From Psychrobacter sp. BI730 (GTDB lineage Bacteria > Pseudomonadota > Gammaproteobacteria > Pseudomonadales > Moraxellaceae), in contig NZ_JAATTV010000005.1 of assembly GCF_013414195.1 (NCBI RefSeq), forward strand, positions 155,579 through 219,578: a stretch of DNA of 64,000 bases, given 5' to 3'. Below the pieces are notes generated by a model. It was not told the origin of the DNA and searched no databases. It worked only from the letters and a program-made list of their open reading frames with translations. The position numbers and the translations under genes are program-made. Shown one piece after another: positions 30,978-40,094 of this stretch (positions are counted from its first letter, which is position 1; the number at the start of each line of letters is the position of its first letter).

Positions 30978-31967
30978 ATGTCATCAATGCCAACTCAATC
31001 TACATACATAACTTCTCATAAGAATTATGCTAATGAGAAGTCAAAAGTAATGCCGCAAATTGTCATCAATACTCGCCCAGTAGAGCGAGCAGCACCGCTG
31101 ACTCAGCATTTGCAATCGGCAGGATTGGTAGTGGTTGAGATGCCAATGTTGACGCTACGACCACGTCCAACAACTGATCTAGATATTGCATTAATGCGTC
31201 AGTGGATGGCAGGGGAGTACAAAGCGCTTGTTATCGTCAGTCCAACTGCGGCAGCTTCAGGGCTAGTCGCTTGGCAATCACTTGAACATGAAAAGCGTAA
31301 ATACAAAGCGAAAGATAGTAATGGCAAATATGTGCAGAAATTGTCAGAAGGTTTGTCACTACCTAGTTCTCTAATTGCGGTTGGTGAAGCAACGGCGGCA
31401 GAGTTCAGTCAGGTGCGTATAGATACAACAAACTATCAAATACTTCAGCCTGAGACGGCCAATAACGAAGGCATGCTAGCAATGCCTGAAATCGATAGCT
31501 TACAAGCAGGCGATAAATTACTGATATGGCGGGGGCTTGGTGGACGACGATTATTGGTTGATACATTACAGGCGCGCGGTGTACATATCGATAGTATTGC
31601 GTGGTACGAGCGTACGATGCCTATCGATGCAATGGCTCAGTATCAGCAATGGCAACAAGATTTTCTTACTCATAGTACTACGTCATCACAGCAGCCAAAG
31701 CCAATTGTCGTCATCAGCAGTGCGGCAGCTTTTGAGCATTGGTCAAATATCGTCAATGACGACCAATCAAAGACGTTAGAAAAAAAGCAAAATACGGATG
31801 CAGTGGCTGATATAGCAGAGCGGCCTTCGCTTACGCTAAAAGACTTTTCTTACGTTGTGTTGGGTGAGCGTCTTGCCAATATGGTTGCCGCACAGCAGTT
31901 GAGTTACTGGCGAGTAGAGGATTTGTCGCCAGATACGATTCTCTCAGCCATTCATTCTAAAATATAA
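30978..31967 (+). CDS. hemD: Uroporphyrinogen-III synthase
   Basis: Cyclises hydroxymethylbilane to uroporphyrinogen III. HemD sequences diverge strongly. The assignment rests on position (hemC-hemD-hemX order) and on the landmarks VINTRPVERAAPLTQHL at the N-terminus, a mid-protein Ser/Thr strand ALVIVSPTAAASGL, LLIWRGLGGRRLLVDTL, and VDSIAWYERTMP-like (IDSIAWYERTMP). It is 329 residues, longer than the 246 of E. coli, with a polar insertion around residues 110-125 and another near 270. The start at 30978 has a weak ribosome site; an alternative ATG at 31050 lies just before the first strand and is plausible. Confidence 0.85.
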   Translation: MSSMPTQSTYITSHKNYANEKSKVMPQIVINTRPVERAAPLTQHLQSAGLVVVEMPMLTLRPRPTTDLDIALMRQWMAGEYKALVIVSPTAAASGLVAWQSLEHEKRKYKAKDSNGKYVQKLSEGLSLPSSLIAVGEATAAEFSQVRIDTTNYQILQPETANNEGMLAMPEIDSLQAGDKLLIWRGLGGRRLLVDTLQARGVHIDSIAWYERTMPIDAMAQYQQWQQDFLTHSTTSSQQPKPIVVISSAAAFEHWSNIVNDDQSKTLEKKQNTDAVADIAERPSLTLKDFSYVVLGERLANMVAAQQLSYWRVEDLSPDTILSAIHSKI

Positions 31968-32027
31968 TACCTAAAACTTCTCATTTGCTTTAAACATGTT
32001 TATCTATACCAATAACGGTACTGCCTT

Positions 32028-33062
32028 ATGTCAATGAATTCTGAGTCCTTATCTAAGGATCTTTCTACTGTTCAGCAGCGCCGGCAAGCAAATATTTTGC
32101 TGCTACGGATGCAATGGCTGGTTATCTTATTACTGATCGCTGCATTATTGTGGTTATATATTAGTCAGCAGCGCTTTCAGCATAGTGTCAACGATCGTTT
32201 GCAGAGCAATGAGCAAGTAATCAGTCGACTAAACGAAATGGACGATCGTCTATTTGCTATGAGTCAGCAGACGCTGCCAGAACCTAGAGTTAAAGCCAGT
32301 AGCCAAGCTCAGAATCAGTTGGACCTATTGCGTATCCAAATCAAAGCTGCTGATAGACTGTTGGCGGATAGCAATGACAGTGCCGCGATTGAGCTATTGC
32401 GGGGTTTACATTGGCAATTATCGCAAAGCAGTAATGAGATTGCGCCTGCGTTAACCATCGTTATCAAGCAAAGTTTGCTAAAAGATATTGAGCGTCTGCA
32501 AGCACAAAGCTCGCAGCCAAGCCCATGGCAAATACAAAATCTTGCGATTCAGAACATTCAGGAATTTTTGCACAGTCATGAGCGTCTTGGCAGTTATGAA
32601 GGTACGGATCTACAGCGTCGAGAGCTGGTAGATGCAGCTATTGAAAATAAACAGCAGCCTAAAGCAACCAATGCCACTGATACTTCAGCGACTAGTGATA
32701 CAAATTTAACGCGTCGTCAGCTCACTATTCATGAAGTCATCATGACGTTAAATTTAGCAAGCCAAGCCAGCAATATGCGTAAGCAAGATCAACTTGTTAG
32801 CTATTTGGCGCAAGCACGTAAACAGTTAAAAACGTTGGTGCCTAAGGCCTCAACTAGCGACAATAAAAAGTCAGCACAAGCTGGCGCGATTGGCATTGTA
32901 CAAGCCGATAAAAAACGAATCGATGGTCAAAGTAATCTTGAGACAATGAAAGCACCAAGTGACATACCAGAAGTAATTGTATGGCTAAATCAGTTGATTG
33001 CTCATGCACCCAAACCAACGCCATTATTGACGACAGAAATCTTAGACAAGCCGCAACGCTAA
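32028..33062 (+). CDS. HemX-like membrane protein of the hem cluster
   Basis: A 344-residue single-pass membrane protein: a basic N-terminus, one hydrophobic segment at about residues 30-49 (WLVILLLIAALLWLYI), then a helical, glutamine-rich periplasmic domain. Segments such as RIQIKAADRLLADSNDSAAIELL match HemX (PF04375-like) proteins encoded after hemCD. These are often annotated as uroporphyrinogen-III C-methyltransferase, but no methyltransferase motifs are visible, so I infer a structural role. The stretch around 205-230 is a Thr/Ala/Asp low-complexity linker. It follows hemD by 60 bases and is probably cotranscribed. Confidence 0.75.
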   Translation: MSMNSESLSKDLSTVQQRRQANILLLRMQWLVILLLIAALLWLYISQQRFQHSVNDRLQSNEQVISRLNEMDDRLFAMSQQTLPEPRVKASSQAQNQLDLLRIQIKAADRLLADSNDSAAIELLRGLHWQLSQSSNEIAPALTIVIKQSLLKDIERLQAQSSQPSPWQIQNLAIQNIQEFLHSHERLGSYEGTDLQRRELVDAAIENKQQPKATNATDTSATSDTNLTRRQLTIHEVIMTLNLASQASNMRKQDQLVSYLAQARKQLKTLVPKASTSDNKKSAQAGAIGIVQADKKRIDGQSNLETMKAPSDIPEVIVWLNQLIAHAPKPTPLLTTEILDKPQR

Positions 33063-33114
33063 AGAGAGTTAGTCACAATAGTTAATACAGAAAATATAAA
33101 ATGTAAGGTAAGTA

Positions 33115-33606
33115 ATGACCCATTCTAATGAAAAGTCAGCATCTATATCTGACGCAGCAAACGAACACCGCCCTGAATTACTAGCTCATTATCCCGTTAT
33201 TCATCATCAACCTATCCAGTGGGGAGAGATGGATGCCTTCAATCACCTGAACAATGTGGTTTACTATCGTTACGCTGAGTCAGCACGTATTAGTTATCTG
33301 CATGCGCTAGGTATGTTTGATGGTAGTATGGTCACGGTTTTAGCCCAGTCTAGCTGTCAGTATTTACGCCCAGTTACCTATCCTGATACATTATTATTAG
33401 GAGTTCGTTGTAAGCGTTTAGGCAATACGAGTATGGCGATGGAATATAGTTACTATAGTACCGCACAAGAAACAATCGTTGCTATGGCAGAAGCAGTCGT
33501 AGTACGTCTGGATAGTGATGGTAAAGGTAAATTGCCATGGACAGCAGCAGAGCGTCGACAGCTGCTAGCATTAGAAGCCGAGTTTGGTCATACGCCTGAG
33601 CTTTAG
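33115..33606 (+). CDS. Acyl-CoA thioesterase, hotdog fold (4HBT/YbgC-like)
   Basis: A 163-residue hotdog-fold protein. The 4HBT signature is clear: IQWGEMDAFNHLNNVVYYRY, with the catalytic Asp in MDAFNHLNN, near residues 42-50. It continues with ESARISYL and later SCQYLRPVTYPDTLLLGVR. It should hydrolyse acyl-CoA thioesters in the cytoplasm; the preferred acyl chain is unknown. An AAGG ribosome site lies in front of the ATG. It follows the hemX-like gene by 52 bases and ends at a strong bidirectional terminator, so it may be the last gene of the hem transcript. Confidence 0.85.
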   Translation: MTHSNEKSASISDAANEHRPELLAHYPVIHHQPIQWGEMDAFNHLNNVVYYRYAESARISYLHALGMFDGSMVTVLAQSSCQYLRPVTYPDTLLLGVRCKRLGNTSMAMEYSYYSTAQETIVAMAEAVVVRLDSDGKGKLPWTAAERRQLLALEAEFGHTPEL

Positions 33607-33673
33607 GTCGGTTTCTATATGAGTCGATGGTTTATTTTTTCAAAAAAGCTATCTTGAATTAAAATCTAAAAAC

Positions 33674-33714
33674 AAAAAAAGGCACGCTAACATTATGTTA
33701 GCGTGCCTTTTTTA
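33674..33714. terminator. Bidirectional terminator between thioesterase and ribB
   Basis: GGCACGCTAACA (33681-33692) pairs with TGTTAGCGTGCC (33696-33707), flanked by A7 and T6-7. Perfect 12-bp stem. Confidence 0.92.
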
Positions 33715-33748
33715 TCACTCATTCTGCAACTAAACTCTTAAACAGTTT

Positions 33749-34861
33749 TTAGTCTTGCTGCGGTGCATGAACAAAATCAACCACGTTTAGATCAAAACCT
33801 GACAATGCAAAAAACTTCATTGGTGATGATAATAAGCGCATATCACGGACACCTAAATGACGTAATATCTGTGCACCAACGCCGATACTACGATATGGCT
33901 GTTGCGTGATGGTTGATTGAGACTCGTTGTCTGCGGCTTTGTCCAACGCATCTCCCAAATCAACTGGCTGATTGCTACCAATCCATACCAGCACACCGCG
34001 ATCTGAAGCACTGATTTCTTCTAGTGCTGACTGTACGCTCCAGCCACTACGGCCAGTCATATCATTTTTAGCTGCAAACAAATCGCGTAATGGGTGGAAA
34101 CCGTGTACACGTACAGTGCTGACGCCTTCGCTGACATCACCTTTTACCAAGGCTAAATGTGTTTCTTCAGCGCCAAACTCACGGAAGCGATGTAGCGTAA
34201 AAGTACCGTGTTCAGTTTCAAACGGATGTGACTCAATCTCTTCTACCGTTTGCTCATTCGCGATACGATAATTGATAAGGTCAGCAATCGTGCCTATCTT
34301 GATGTCATGTTCTTTTGCAAATATTTCAAGGTCGTCACGGCGCGCCATCGTACCATCTGCATTGATAATCTCTACAATCACCGCTGCAGGCTCTAGACCT
34401 GCTAAACGTGCTAAATCACAACCCGCTTCTGTATGGCCTGCACGGTGAAGAACACCGCCGTTTTGGGCCATAATTGGAAAAATATGTCCAGGCTGAACGA
34501 TGTCTTCAGGCTTTGCTGATGAAGATACCGCTGCCTGAATAGTACGTGCACGATCACCAGCAGAAATACCCGTAGTGACGCCTTCAGCCGCTTCAATTGA
34601 AACAGTAAAGTTGGTGCTAAACTTCGCCTCGTTACGATCTGACATTAGTGGCAGTGCCAATTGCTGGCAACGTGCTTGTGATAAAGTCAAACAAACCAAG
34701 CCGCGTGCGTGAGTAATCATAAAGTTAATATCTTCAGGGCGCACATGCGTCGCTGCCATGATGATATCACCTTCATTTTCGCGGTCTTCATCATCCATCA
34801 AGATGACCATTTTTCCAGCACGAATGTCTTCGATAATCTCAGGGATTGCATTTAAACTCAT
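33749..34861 (-). CDS. ribB: 3,4-dihydroxy-2-butanone 4-phosphate synthase with GCH2-like C-terminal half
   Basis: The N-terminal half (to about residue 205) is RibB, making the four-carbon unit of riboflavin from ribulose-5-phosphate. It carries MVILMDDEDRENEGDI, the family's acidic metal loop, then ITHARGLVCL and the HTEAGCDLARLAG motif. The C-terminal half has the GTP cyclohydrolase II fold pattern (VRVHGFHPLRDLF, GVGAQILRHLGVRDMRLLSS) but lacks the three zinc-binding cysteines and is probably inactive for that reaction. Such hybrids occur in other Proteobacteria under the name ribBX. The ATG at 34861 is chosen since a GAGA lies in front and a longer frame needs TTG. No FMN riboswitch was recognised upstream. 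Confidence 0.92.
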   Translation of the reverse strand: MSLNAIPEIIEDIRAGKMVILMDDEDRENEGDIIMAATHVRPEDINFMITHARGLVCLTLSQARCQQLALPLMSDRNEAKFSTNFTVSIEAAEGVTTGISAGDRARTIQAAVSSSAKPEDIVQPGHIFPIMAQNGGVLHRAGHTEAGCDLARLAGLEPAAVIVEIINADGTMARRDDLEIFAKEHDIKIGTIADLINYRIANEQTVEEIESHPFETEHGTFTLHRFREFGAEETHLALVKGDVSEGVSTVRVHGFHPLRDLFAAKNDMTGRSGWSVQSALEEISASDRGVLVWIGSNQPVDLGDALDKAADNESQSTITQQPYRSIGVGAQILRHLGVRDMRLLSSPMKFFALSGFDLNVVDFVHAPQQD

Positions 34862-34945
34862 AGTAAATCTCAATATTTTATTATTTATAAATAGGTGTCA
34901 TTTAGAATATAAGGCTCTATCTGCTTATTGTAGCAGTAGATAATA

Positions 34946-35058
34946 CAAAGCGCTGTTACGGTCAAGCAAAGCGCTGTTACGGTCAAGCAAAGCGCTACTA
35001 CGGTCAAGTAAATCGCTACTACGGTCAAGTAAATCGCTACTACGGTCAAGTAAATCGC
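34946..35058. repeat. 21-bp tandem repeat (about 5.4 copies)
   Basis: Five head-to-tail 21-base units begin at 34946, 34967, 34988, 35009 and 35030, followed by an 8-base partial unit. The shared core is CGCT-[GT/AC]-TACGGTCAAG. Units 1-2 read CAAAGCGCTGTTACGG..., unit 3 is a hybrid, and units 4-5 read TAAATCGCTACTACGG..., so variants change stepwise along the array. It lies 85 bases upstream of the ribB start, between ribB and rarA. It has no spacers and is not a CRISPR. Confidence 0.92.
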
Positions 35059-35269
35059 GCTATAAGCAATATCATTTGATATAAAAGTGACTCGCTTAAT
35101 TGCCTGTATATATCATTATGAGGTTATTTTAACGCTTTTCAGCGTCACGTGCTGCGCCATCTTCCCACTATATCGTTCAGTATGTCAAAAATAGTCATAA
35201 ATATTATCAATGAACATCAAAACTGACTCATAAAACTGTGCGTTATATTTTTATTGATCTATATCGTAG
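35059..35269. other. Intergenic remainder between tandem repeat and rarA
   Basis: Together with the repeat this makes a gap of about 400 bases between rarA's stop and ribB's start, both genes being on the minus strand. Beyond the minisatellite I see no gene. The ribB promoter probably lies in or near the repeat. Confidence 0.4.
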
Positions 35270-36559
35270 TTAATCATTACTCGCTGCTTGGCTTTTTAGC
35301 CAGTCCATAAATTGCTTACTGTGCTGCTCACGCTGATTATCTGCAAACTCGTAAAAACTGGTACCAACCAAATTATCTGGTAAGTAGCTTTGAGGATAGT
35401 AATGGTTAGGATAATCGTGCGGGTAAGCATAACCTTGACCGTAGCCTTGACTACGCATCAGTTTGGTCACGCCATTGCGCAAGTGTAGCGGTATAGGTGA
35501 GGCATCTTTTTCAGCCAACGCCATCGCAGCATTGATCGCTTTATAAGTGCTATTACTTTTGGCACTGGTCGCTAGATACACCACAACTTGACCTAAAATA
35601 ATACGCGCTTCTGGCATACCAATAGATTGCACACTACGCAATGCTGCATCAGCTAGGAGTAAAGCATTAGGATTGGCATTACCAATATCCTCACTGGCCA
35701 AAATCACCAAGCGCCGCGCAATAAAATCAGCAGGCTCGCCGCCTACGAGCATACGTGCCATCCAATACAATGCCGCATCCGGATCTGAGCCACGGACTGA
35801 CTTTATCATTGCTGAGATAATATCGTAATGCTGCTCACCATCTTTGTCATATCTTACCAAAGCAGTCTGTGCCACTCGGCTGACCAATTCATCATCGATA
35901 ATCACTGGCGACTGTTTGGCATCAGCGGTCTGAATAGCTAACTCTAATAAGTTTAGCGCCTTTCGAGCATCACCGTGGGCCAATTGACTAATGGTATCTT
36001 TTGCTTGTAAGTCGACGGTTAGTTTTTTGAGTATATTATCTTCTGAAAGGGCTCGTTGCAGCACGGCACTTATCTGCTCAGGCGTTAACGGCTCTAAACG
36101 ATATACTTGGCAACGTGATAGTAGAGCGTTGTTGACACTAAATGATGGGTTTTCAGTGGTAGCACCAATCAGAGTAATATCACCAGACTCTACCGCACCC
36201 AATAGCGCATCTTGCTGTGCTTTATTAAAGCGATGAATCTCATCAATGAAGACCACAGGTGATTCAAATGCCAGTGAGTCTTTATTATCTAGGACTTCGC
36301 GTAACTGTTTGACCCCTGTATTTAACGCGGAAAGCGCATGAAAAGGTCGATTCACGGCATCGGCTAACAACATCGCAATGGTTGTTTTGCCAATACCTGC
36401 TTCACCGTGCAGGATAATAGATGGCAGGTGTCCTTGCTCTACTAAACGTCGTAGCGGTGCACCAGTTGCCAGCAAATGCTCTTGACCAATGATTTCGGTA
36501 AGAGAAGTAGGGCGCATACGCTGAGCAAGTGGAGTATCGGCATGGAAGTTAGGTGGCAT
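35270..36559 (-). CDS. rarA: Replication-associated recombination protein A (RarA/MgsA)
   Basis: AAA+ ATPase of the clamp-loader clade, acting at stalled replication forks, 429 residues. It opens with the family cue PLAQRMRPTSLTEIIGQEHLL. Walker A GEAGIGKTT is near residues 50-58, Walker B VVFIDEIHRFNKAQQD near 104, sensor 1 in LIGATTENPSFSVNNALLSRC and an arginine finger in the same stretch. The C-terminal MgsA-type domain includes IKSVRGSDPDAALYWMARML and MPEARIILGQVVVYLA. In E. coli rarA follows lolA; no lolA is seen here. It appears to be transcribed alone. Confidence 0.95.
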   Translation of the reverse strand: MPPNFHADTPLAQRMRPTSLTEIIGQEHLLATGAPLRRLVEQGHLPSIILHGEAGIGKTTIAMLLADAVNRPFHALSALNTGVKQLREVLDNKDSLAFESPVVFIDEIHRFNKAQQDALLGAVESGDITLIGATTENPSFSVNNALLSRCQVYRLEPLTPEQISAVLQRALSEDNILKKLTVDLQAKDTISQLAHGDARKALNLLELAIQTADAKQSPVIIDDELVSRVAQTALVRYDKDGEQHYDIISAMIKSVRGSDPDAALYWMARMLVGGEPADFIARRLVILASEDIGNANPNALLLADAALRSVQSIGMPEARIILGQVVVYLATSAKSNSTYKAINAAMALAEKDASPIPLHLRNGVTKLMRSQGYGQGYAYPHDYPNHYYPQSYLPDNLVGTSFYEFADNQREQHSKQFMDWLKSQAASND

Positions 36560-37003
36560 AAGACTCTCTATCGAAAAATGAAAAAACTATTTACTAGCTG
36601 TAAAAGTAGTAACGGCAAGGTCTCTATAGTTAAATCCAAATAACAGCATACTAGTCTAACTCCATCATTCTCATTGGGTTTCGACACTCATATATGTTTG
36701 GCATGATTTTCGCAGCAATTTTATAATAGCAATGAGTATTAGACATCAGCAGTAGAAGTAAGCTAGTTTATAAGGATGGTACTTGTTACAAGTCATACGC
36801 GCTAGGTTAACGCAAAAATATGTTAATGAAAGCTAACTAAGCGTATAGCTTGTGTCCCGAACACTTTAGTTTTCGTCATTGACCTATATTAATGGCTCTA
36901 CTATTAACAGTTCTACCGTATTGATGGGAAAGGTTGGCTAATTGCGACTGTTAACTATTAAACACTAAAAATGGCTTATCAAATATAAGGTATTGCATTA
37001 ACG
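36560..37003. other. Divergent intergenic region, rarA / HExxH gene
   Basis: About 440 bases with no gene. A sigma-70-like pair TTGGCA (36698-36703) and TATAAT (36722-36727), spaced 18 bases, points towards the gene at 37004. That would give a leader of roughly 270 bases. Confidence 0.5.
36698..36727 (+). promoter_or_regulatory. Predicted sigma-70-like promoter
   Basis: TTGGCA, 18-base spacer, perfect TATAAT, facing the gene at 37004. Seen by inspection only; in AT-rich DNA such matches can be fortuitous. Confidence 0.4.
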
Positions 37004-37537
37004 ATGTCTGAACTGACTCTTAAACGCTTATTCAATCGCTACTTGCGTAGTGATACAGGCAAGCAGCAATCACGTTATCTGACAGCTGGCGAGATAGCGT
37101 TGGCGTATTCAATATTTGGTGACAGCATCAAACTTGATGAAGTGCAGTTAAAGACAGCGTGGTGGGTACTAAAACATTATGCCGTCAGCCCTAATGGCAA
37201 TATTTACTTTAATTCAGTTGATTGGATTACGGATTTTAGCGAAGCTCCACTGAGCAAACAAAGCTGGCTCATACACGAGCTAACGCACGTATGGCAGTTA
37301 CAGCAAGGCTTAAAAGTGGTACGCGGAGCGATTATCAACCGAAAATACGACTACGTGTTAGAAACAGGTAAATCATTTTTTAAATATGGTATTGAGCAGC
37401 AGGCACGCATGGTTCAAGACTATTTTGTACGTCGCCATCGTGGTCAGAACTGCCAAGAGTGGGAAGCTTGTATTCCATTCTTGACGGTGCAGCCTATTGT
37501 TAAGGTAAAAAATACTGATGATCCATCAGTCATCTAA
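37004..37537 (+). CDS. HExxH-motif protein (vgr-related / putative zinc metallopeptidase-like)
   Basis: A 177-residue protein with no signal peptide. It carries a zincin motif: H91-E-L-T-H95 in SWLIHELTHVWQLQQG. A downstream IEQQARMVQDYF could offer a further ligand, though with Gln-Gln instead of a clear Glu. The N-terminal LTAGEIALAYSIFGDSI and the central YFNSVDWITDFS resemble a small family annotated in other Proteobacteria as vgr-related or Rhs-associated. I recall that resemblance but cannot verify it. No type VI secretion genes are nearby. Protease activity is unproven. Confidence 0.6.
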   Translation: MSELTLKRLFNRYLRSDTGKQQSRYLTAGEIALAYSIFGDSIKLDEVQLKTAWWVLKHYAVSPNGNIYFNSVDWITDFSEAPLSKQSWLIHELTHVWQLQQGLKVVRGAIINRKYDYVLETGKSFFKYGIEQQARMVQDYFVRRHRGQNCQEWEACIPFLTVQPIVKVKNTDDPSVI

Positions 37538-37748
37538 TTTTAAAGAATAAGATTAAGCTTGGCTATGATAAGTCCTAACCGAGCTATAGAACGATACATT
37601 AACTGAAACATAGGTCAGTTGGATAAATACTGGATAACTATATTGGACGATTTAACAGTTAGTTGTGTTGCTAAAAATCAAAGAATAATGAACCGCAATT
37701 ATAATTTACCCTTTAATAATTTTGCTTTACCAAAGGATATACACTCTC

Positions 37749-38681
37749 ATGTTTAAATTTTTGTCAGTAAAGCCTAATGTTGATACCCGCTACCAACCGA
37801 CTTTGCTTGTAGCCGCACTGTCAGGAGTATTGTTTTTGACAGGCTGTCAGCAGTCTGACACATCGCCTGTAGCTGATGACAGTCAAACCAGTGAAAAAAC
37901 AAGCGTAGAAGACAGTAAGCCTATGCCAAAAAGTGACTCAGCTGCGGCGCGCATAAAACAATTTCAGCCGATATATGTCGCACAGGCGCAGAGTTTACAG
38001 AGACGATTGCAAGCGGAATATGAGTCATTGCAAGCGGCAGATGCGTCAGACAGTGAGGAGCTTTTATTACTGAATACTAATAATAATGAAAATACAGATA
38101 GTAATAACGAAGTAGCGACCGATGATACCGCTCCCATTGCGAATACTACTGCTACCAGTTCTGCAGAAGTGGCGTCATCGAATATCGATATTGACGCGAT
38201 AGACAGTGATCCAAATGTAAATGCAGAGGTAGATGTCAATACTAGCACTGAAGTTGGTGAGCGTGATTTAAAAGTTTTGAAACGCATCAGTCTTGAGCCG
38301 CGTAAACCTGTTATGTTGACCGAGGATCAAATCATAGAGCGCTATCAGCAAACTATGGACGCCTTGTATCAACCGGTGACTATACCGCTGAGCGCAGAGG
38401 ATTCTGATACATTAATCAATGTGGCGACCTTGGTTCCGCAGTTATTTGAGCATGCAGAGATTGCTGGTAGAGTAAGTGCAAAAAGTCCGGCACTTGCCCG
38501 TTTAATCATCCAACATCAGGTATGGGAACAAATAGAAGCCCAGCAAGTGGTTGATATGCAGCAAATGAAACAGAAGCAGCAACAAGAGTTTGAAGCTTTA
38601 ATGGCTAAATTTAATGAAACTATCGAAGGATACGATGAGCAGATTGCCAAATATGAGCAAACTTTAAAAGAGTTTCAGTAA
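37749..38681 (+). CDS. Predicted lipoprotein, unknown function
   Basis: I do not recognise this 310-residue protein. From the ATG at 37749 it has a lipoprotein signal with LFLTGC, making Cys33 the lipidated residue. The mature protein starts with an acidic Ser/Asp-rich stretch. About residues 105-170 are Asn/Asp/Thr-rich low complexity (NTNNNENTDSNNEVATD and similar). A structured segment follows (EDQIIERYQQTMDALYQP), ending in a strong Gln/Lys/Glu coiled coil (MQQMKQKQQQEFEALMAKF). It is probably anchored to an envelope membrane. The AAGGA site is rather distant from the ATG. It follows the HExxH gene by 211 bases; no functional link is evident. Confidence 0.6.
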   Translation: MFKFLSVKPNVDTRYQPTLLVAALSGVLFLTGCQQSDTSPVADDSQTSEKTSVEDSKPMPKSDSAAARIKQFQPIYVAQAQSLQRRLQAEYESLQAADASDSEELLLLNTNNNENTDSNNEVATDDTAPIANTTATSSAEVASSNIDIDAIDSDPNVNAEVDVNTSTEVGERDLKVLKRISLEPRKPVMLTEDQIIERYQQTMDALYQPVTIPLSAEDSDTLINVATLVPQLFEHAEIAGRVSAKSPALARLIIQHQVWEQIEAQQVVDMQQMKQKQQQEFEALMAKFNETIEGYDEQIAKYEQTLKEFQ

Positions 38682-38761
38682 CTGATTATATTTTTATGAA
38701 CTGATTGAATTAATCATTTCTCATAAAACAATCAATATCAAATAACGAAAGTTAAGACAAT

Positions 38762-38791
38762 AAAAAATCCCGCCATCGTGCGGGATTTTTT
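38762..38791. terminator. Bidirectional terminator between lipoprotein gene and gltA
   Basis: AATCCCGC (38766-38773) and GCGGGATT (38780-38787), flanked by A6 and T5, serving both convergent genes. Confidence 0.9.
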
Positions 38792-38813
38792 ATTGGGTAA
38801 CGATTATTTTTGC

Positions 38814-40094
38814 TTACTTGCGATCTTCAACTTTTACAAAATCACGGCGCGTTTCACCAGTGTATAACTGACGTGGACGACCAATTTTGAACGGAGCGCT
38901 GTGCATTTCTAACCAATGGCTGATCCAACCTGAAGTACGAGCCAATGCAAAGATCACGGTAAACATTGACGTTGGGATGCCAATGGCTTTCAAAATGATA
39001 CCAGAGTAGAAATCAACGTTTGGATATAAGTTACGCTCGATGAAGAACGGATCTTCTAACGCAATTTTCTCTAGTGCCATTGCCAATTCAAGCTTAGGAT
39101 CGTTGATACCTAGTGCTTCTAGTACTTCATCACAAGTCTCTTTCATTACTTGAGCGCGTGGATCGAAGTTTTTGTAAACACGGTGACCAAAGCCCATTAG
39201 CTTCACTTCACGGCTCTTCACTTTTTCCATGAACTCAGGCACGTTCTCAACAGTACCGATTTCGTCTAGCATCTCAAGAACAGCTTCGTTCGCGCCGCCA
39301 TGTGATGGTCCCCAAAGGGCTGCAATACCAGCAGCGATACATGCATAAGGGTTTGCACCAGTAGAACCAGCTAAACGTACCGTTGAGGTAGAGGCGTTTT
39401 GCTCATGGTCAGCGTGCAAGGTAAAGATTTTGTCCATTGCGCGAGTGATAACGTCGTTTTTCTCGTAGTCTACGTCAGCAGGTGTTGCAAACATCATGTA
39501 TAAGAAGTTTTCTGCGTAGTTAAAGTCATTACGCGGATACATGAACGGTTCGCCTTGTGAGTATTTATAACTCATCGCAGCAAGCGTAGGCATCTTAGCA
39601 ATCAGACGAATAGCTGTGATTTCGCGATGTTCTTCATTGCTCACGTCTAGGTCTTCATGATAGAACGCTGATAAGGCACCAACAACACCAACCATAATAG
39701 CCATTGGATGCGCGTCGCGGCGGAAGCCTTCAAAGAATTTACGCAATTGATCATGAACAGCAGTATGCTCGCGGATTTTTTCGAAAAAGTCTGCTTTTTG
39801 CTCAGCAGTAGGTAGGTCACCATGTAGAAGTGCATAAGCAACTTCTAGGTATTCAGCGTTGTTCGCTAGCTCGTCGATAGGGTAACCGCGGTGTAATAAC
39901 TCGCCTTTGCCACCATCAATATAAGTAATCTTTGATTCAACAGGAGCGGTTACTTTAAAACCAGGGTCATAAGACCAAAATCCTGATTCTTGTAAAGCAG
40001 CAATATCGATAACTGGGCGCCCTAAAGTACCTTTAATAATAGGAAGTTCGTATTCTTCACCATTCACGGTTAGTTTGGCATTAGTATCAGCCAT
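38814..40094 (-). CDS. gltA: Citrate synthase (type II, hexameric)
   Basis: Condenses oxaloacetate with acetyl-CoA at the entry to the TCA cycle, 426 residues, the length of the allosteric Gram-negative enzyme. Active-site segments are [19 protein letters not shown] (substrate His), [19 protein letters not shown] (second His) and the Asp in [20 protein letters not shown] lies eight bases before the ATG. It is divergent from the sdh genes across a 1-kb gap, the same relative layout as E. coli gltA/sdhCDAB. Confidence 0.97.
   Translation of the reverse strand: MADTNAKLTVNGEEYELPIIKGTLGRPVIDIAALQESGFWSYDPGFKVTAPVESKITYIDGGKGELLHRGYPIDELANNAEYLEVAYALLHGDLPTAEQKADFFEKIREHTAVHDQLRKFFEGFRRDAHPMAIMVGVVGALSAFYHEDLDVSNEEHREITAIRLIAKMPTLAAMSYKYSQGEPFMYPRNDFNYAENFLYMMFATPADVDYEKNDVITRAMDKIFTLHADHEQNASTSTVRLAGSTGANPYACIAAGIAALWGPSHGGANEAVLEMLDEIGTVENVPEFMEKVKSREVKLMGFGHRVYKNFDPRAQVMKETCDEVLEALGINDPKLELAMALEKIALEDPFFIERNLYPNVDFYSGIILKAIGIPTSMFTVIFALARTSGWISHWLEMHSAPFKIGRPRQLYTGETRRDFVKVEDRK

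Noticed and set aside
34946..35058. Regular 21-base repeats suggestive of a CRISPR array
   Set aside because: Units are contiguous with no spacers, and no cas genes are in the window. It is a tandem minisatellite.
34862..35269. FMN riboswitch expected upstream of ribB
   Set aside because: None of the conserved RFN sequence blocks could be found on the minus strand; only the tandem repeat and AT-rich DNA are present.
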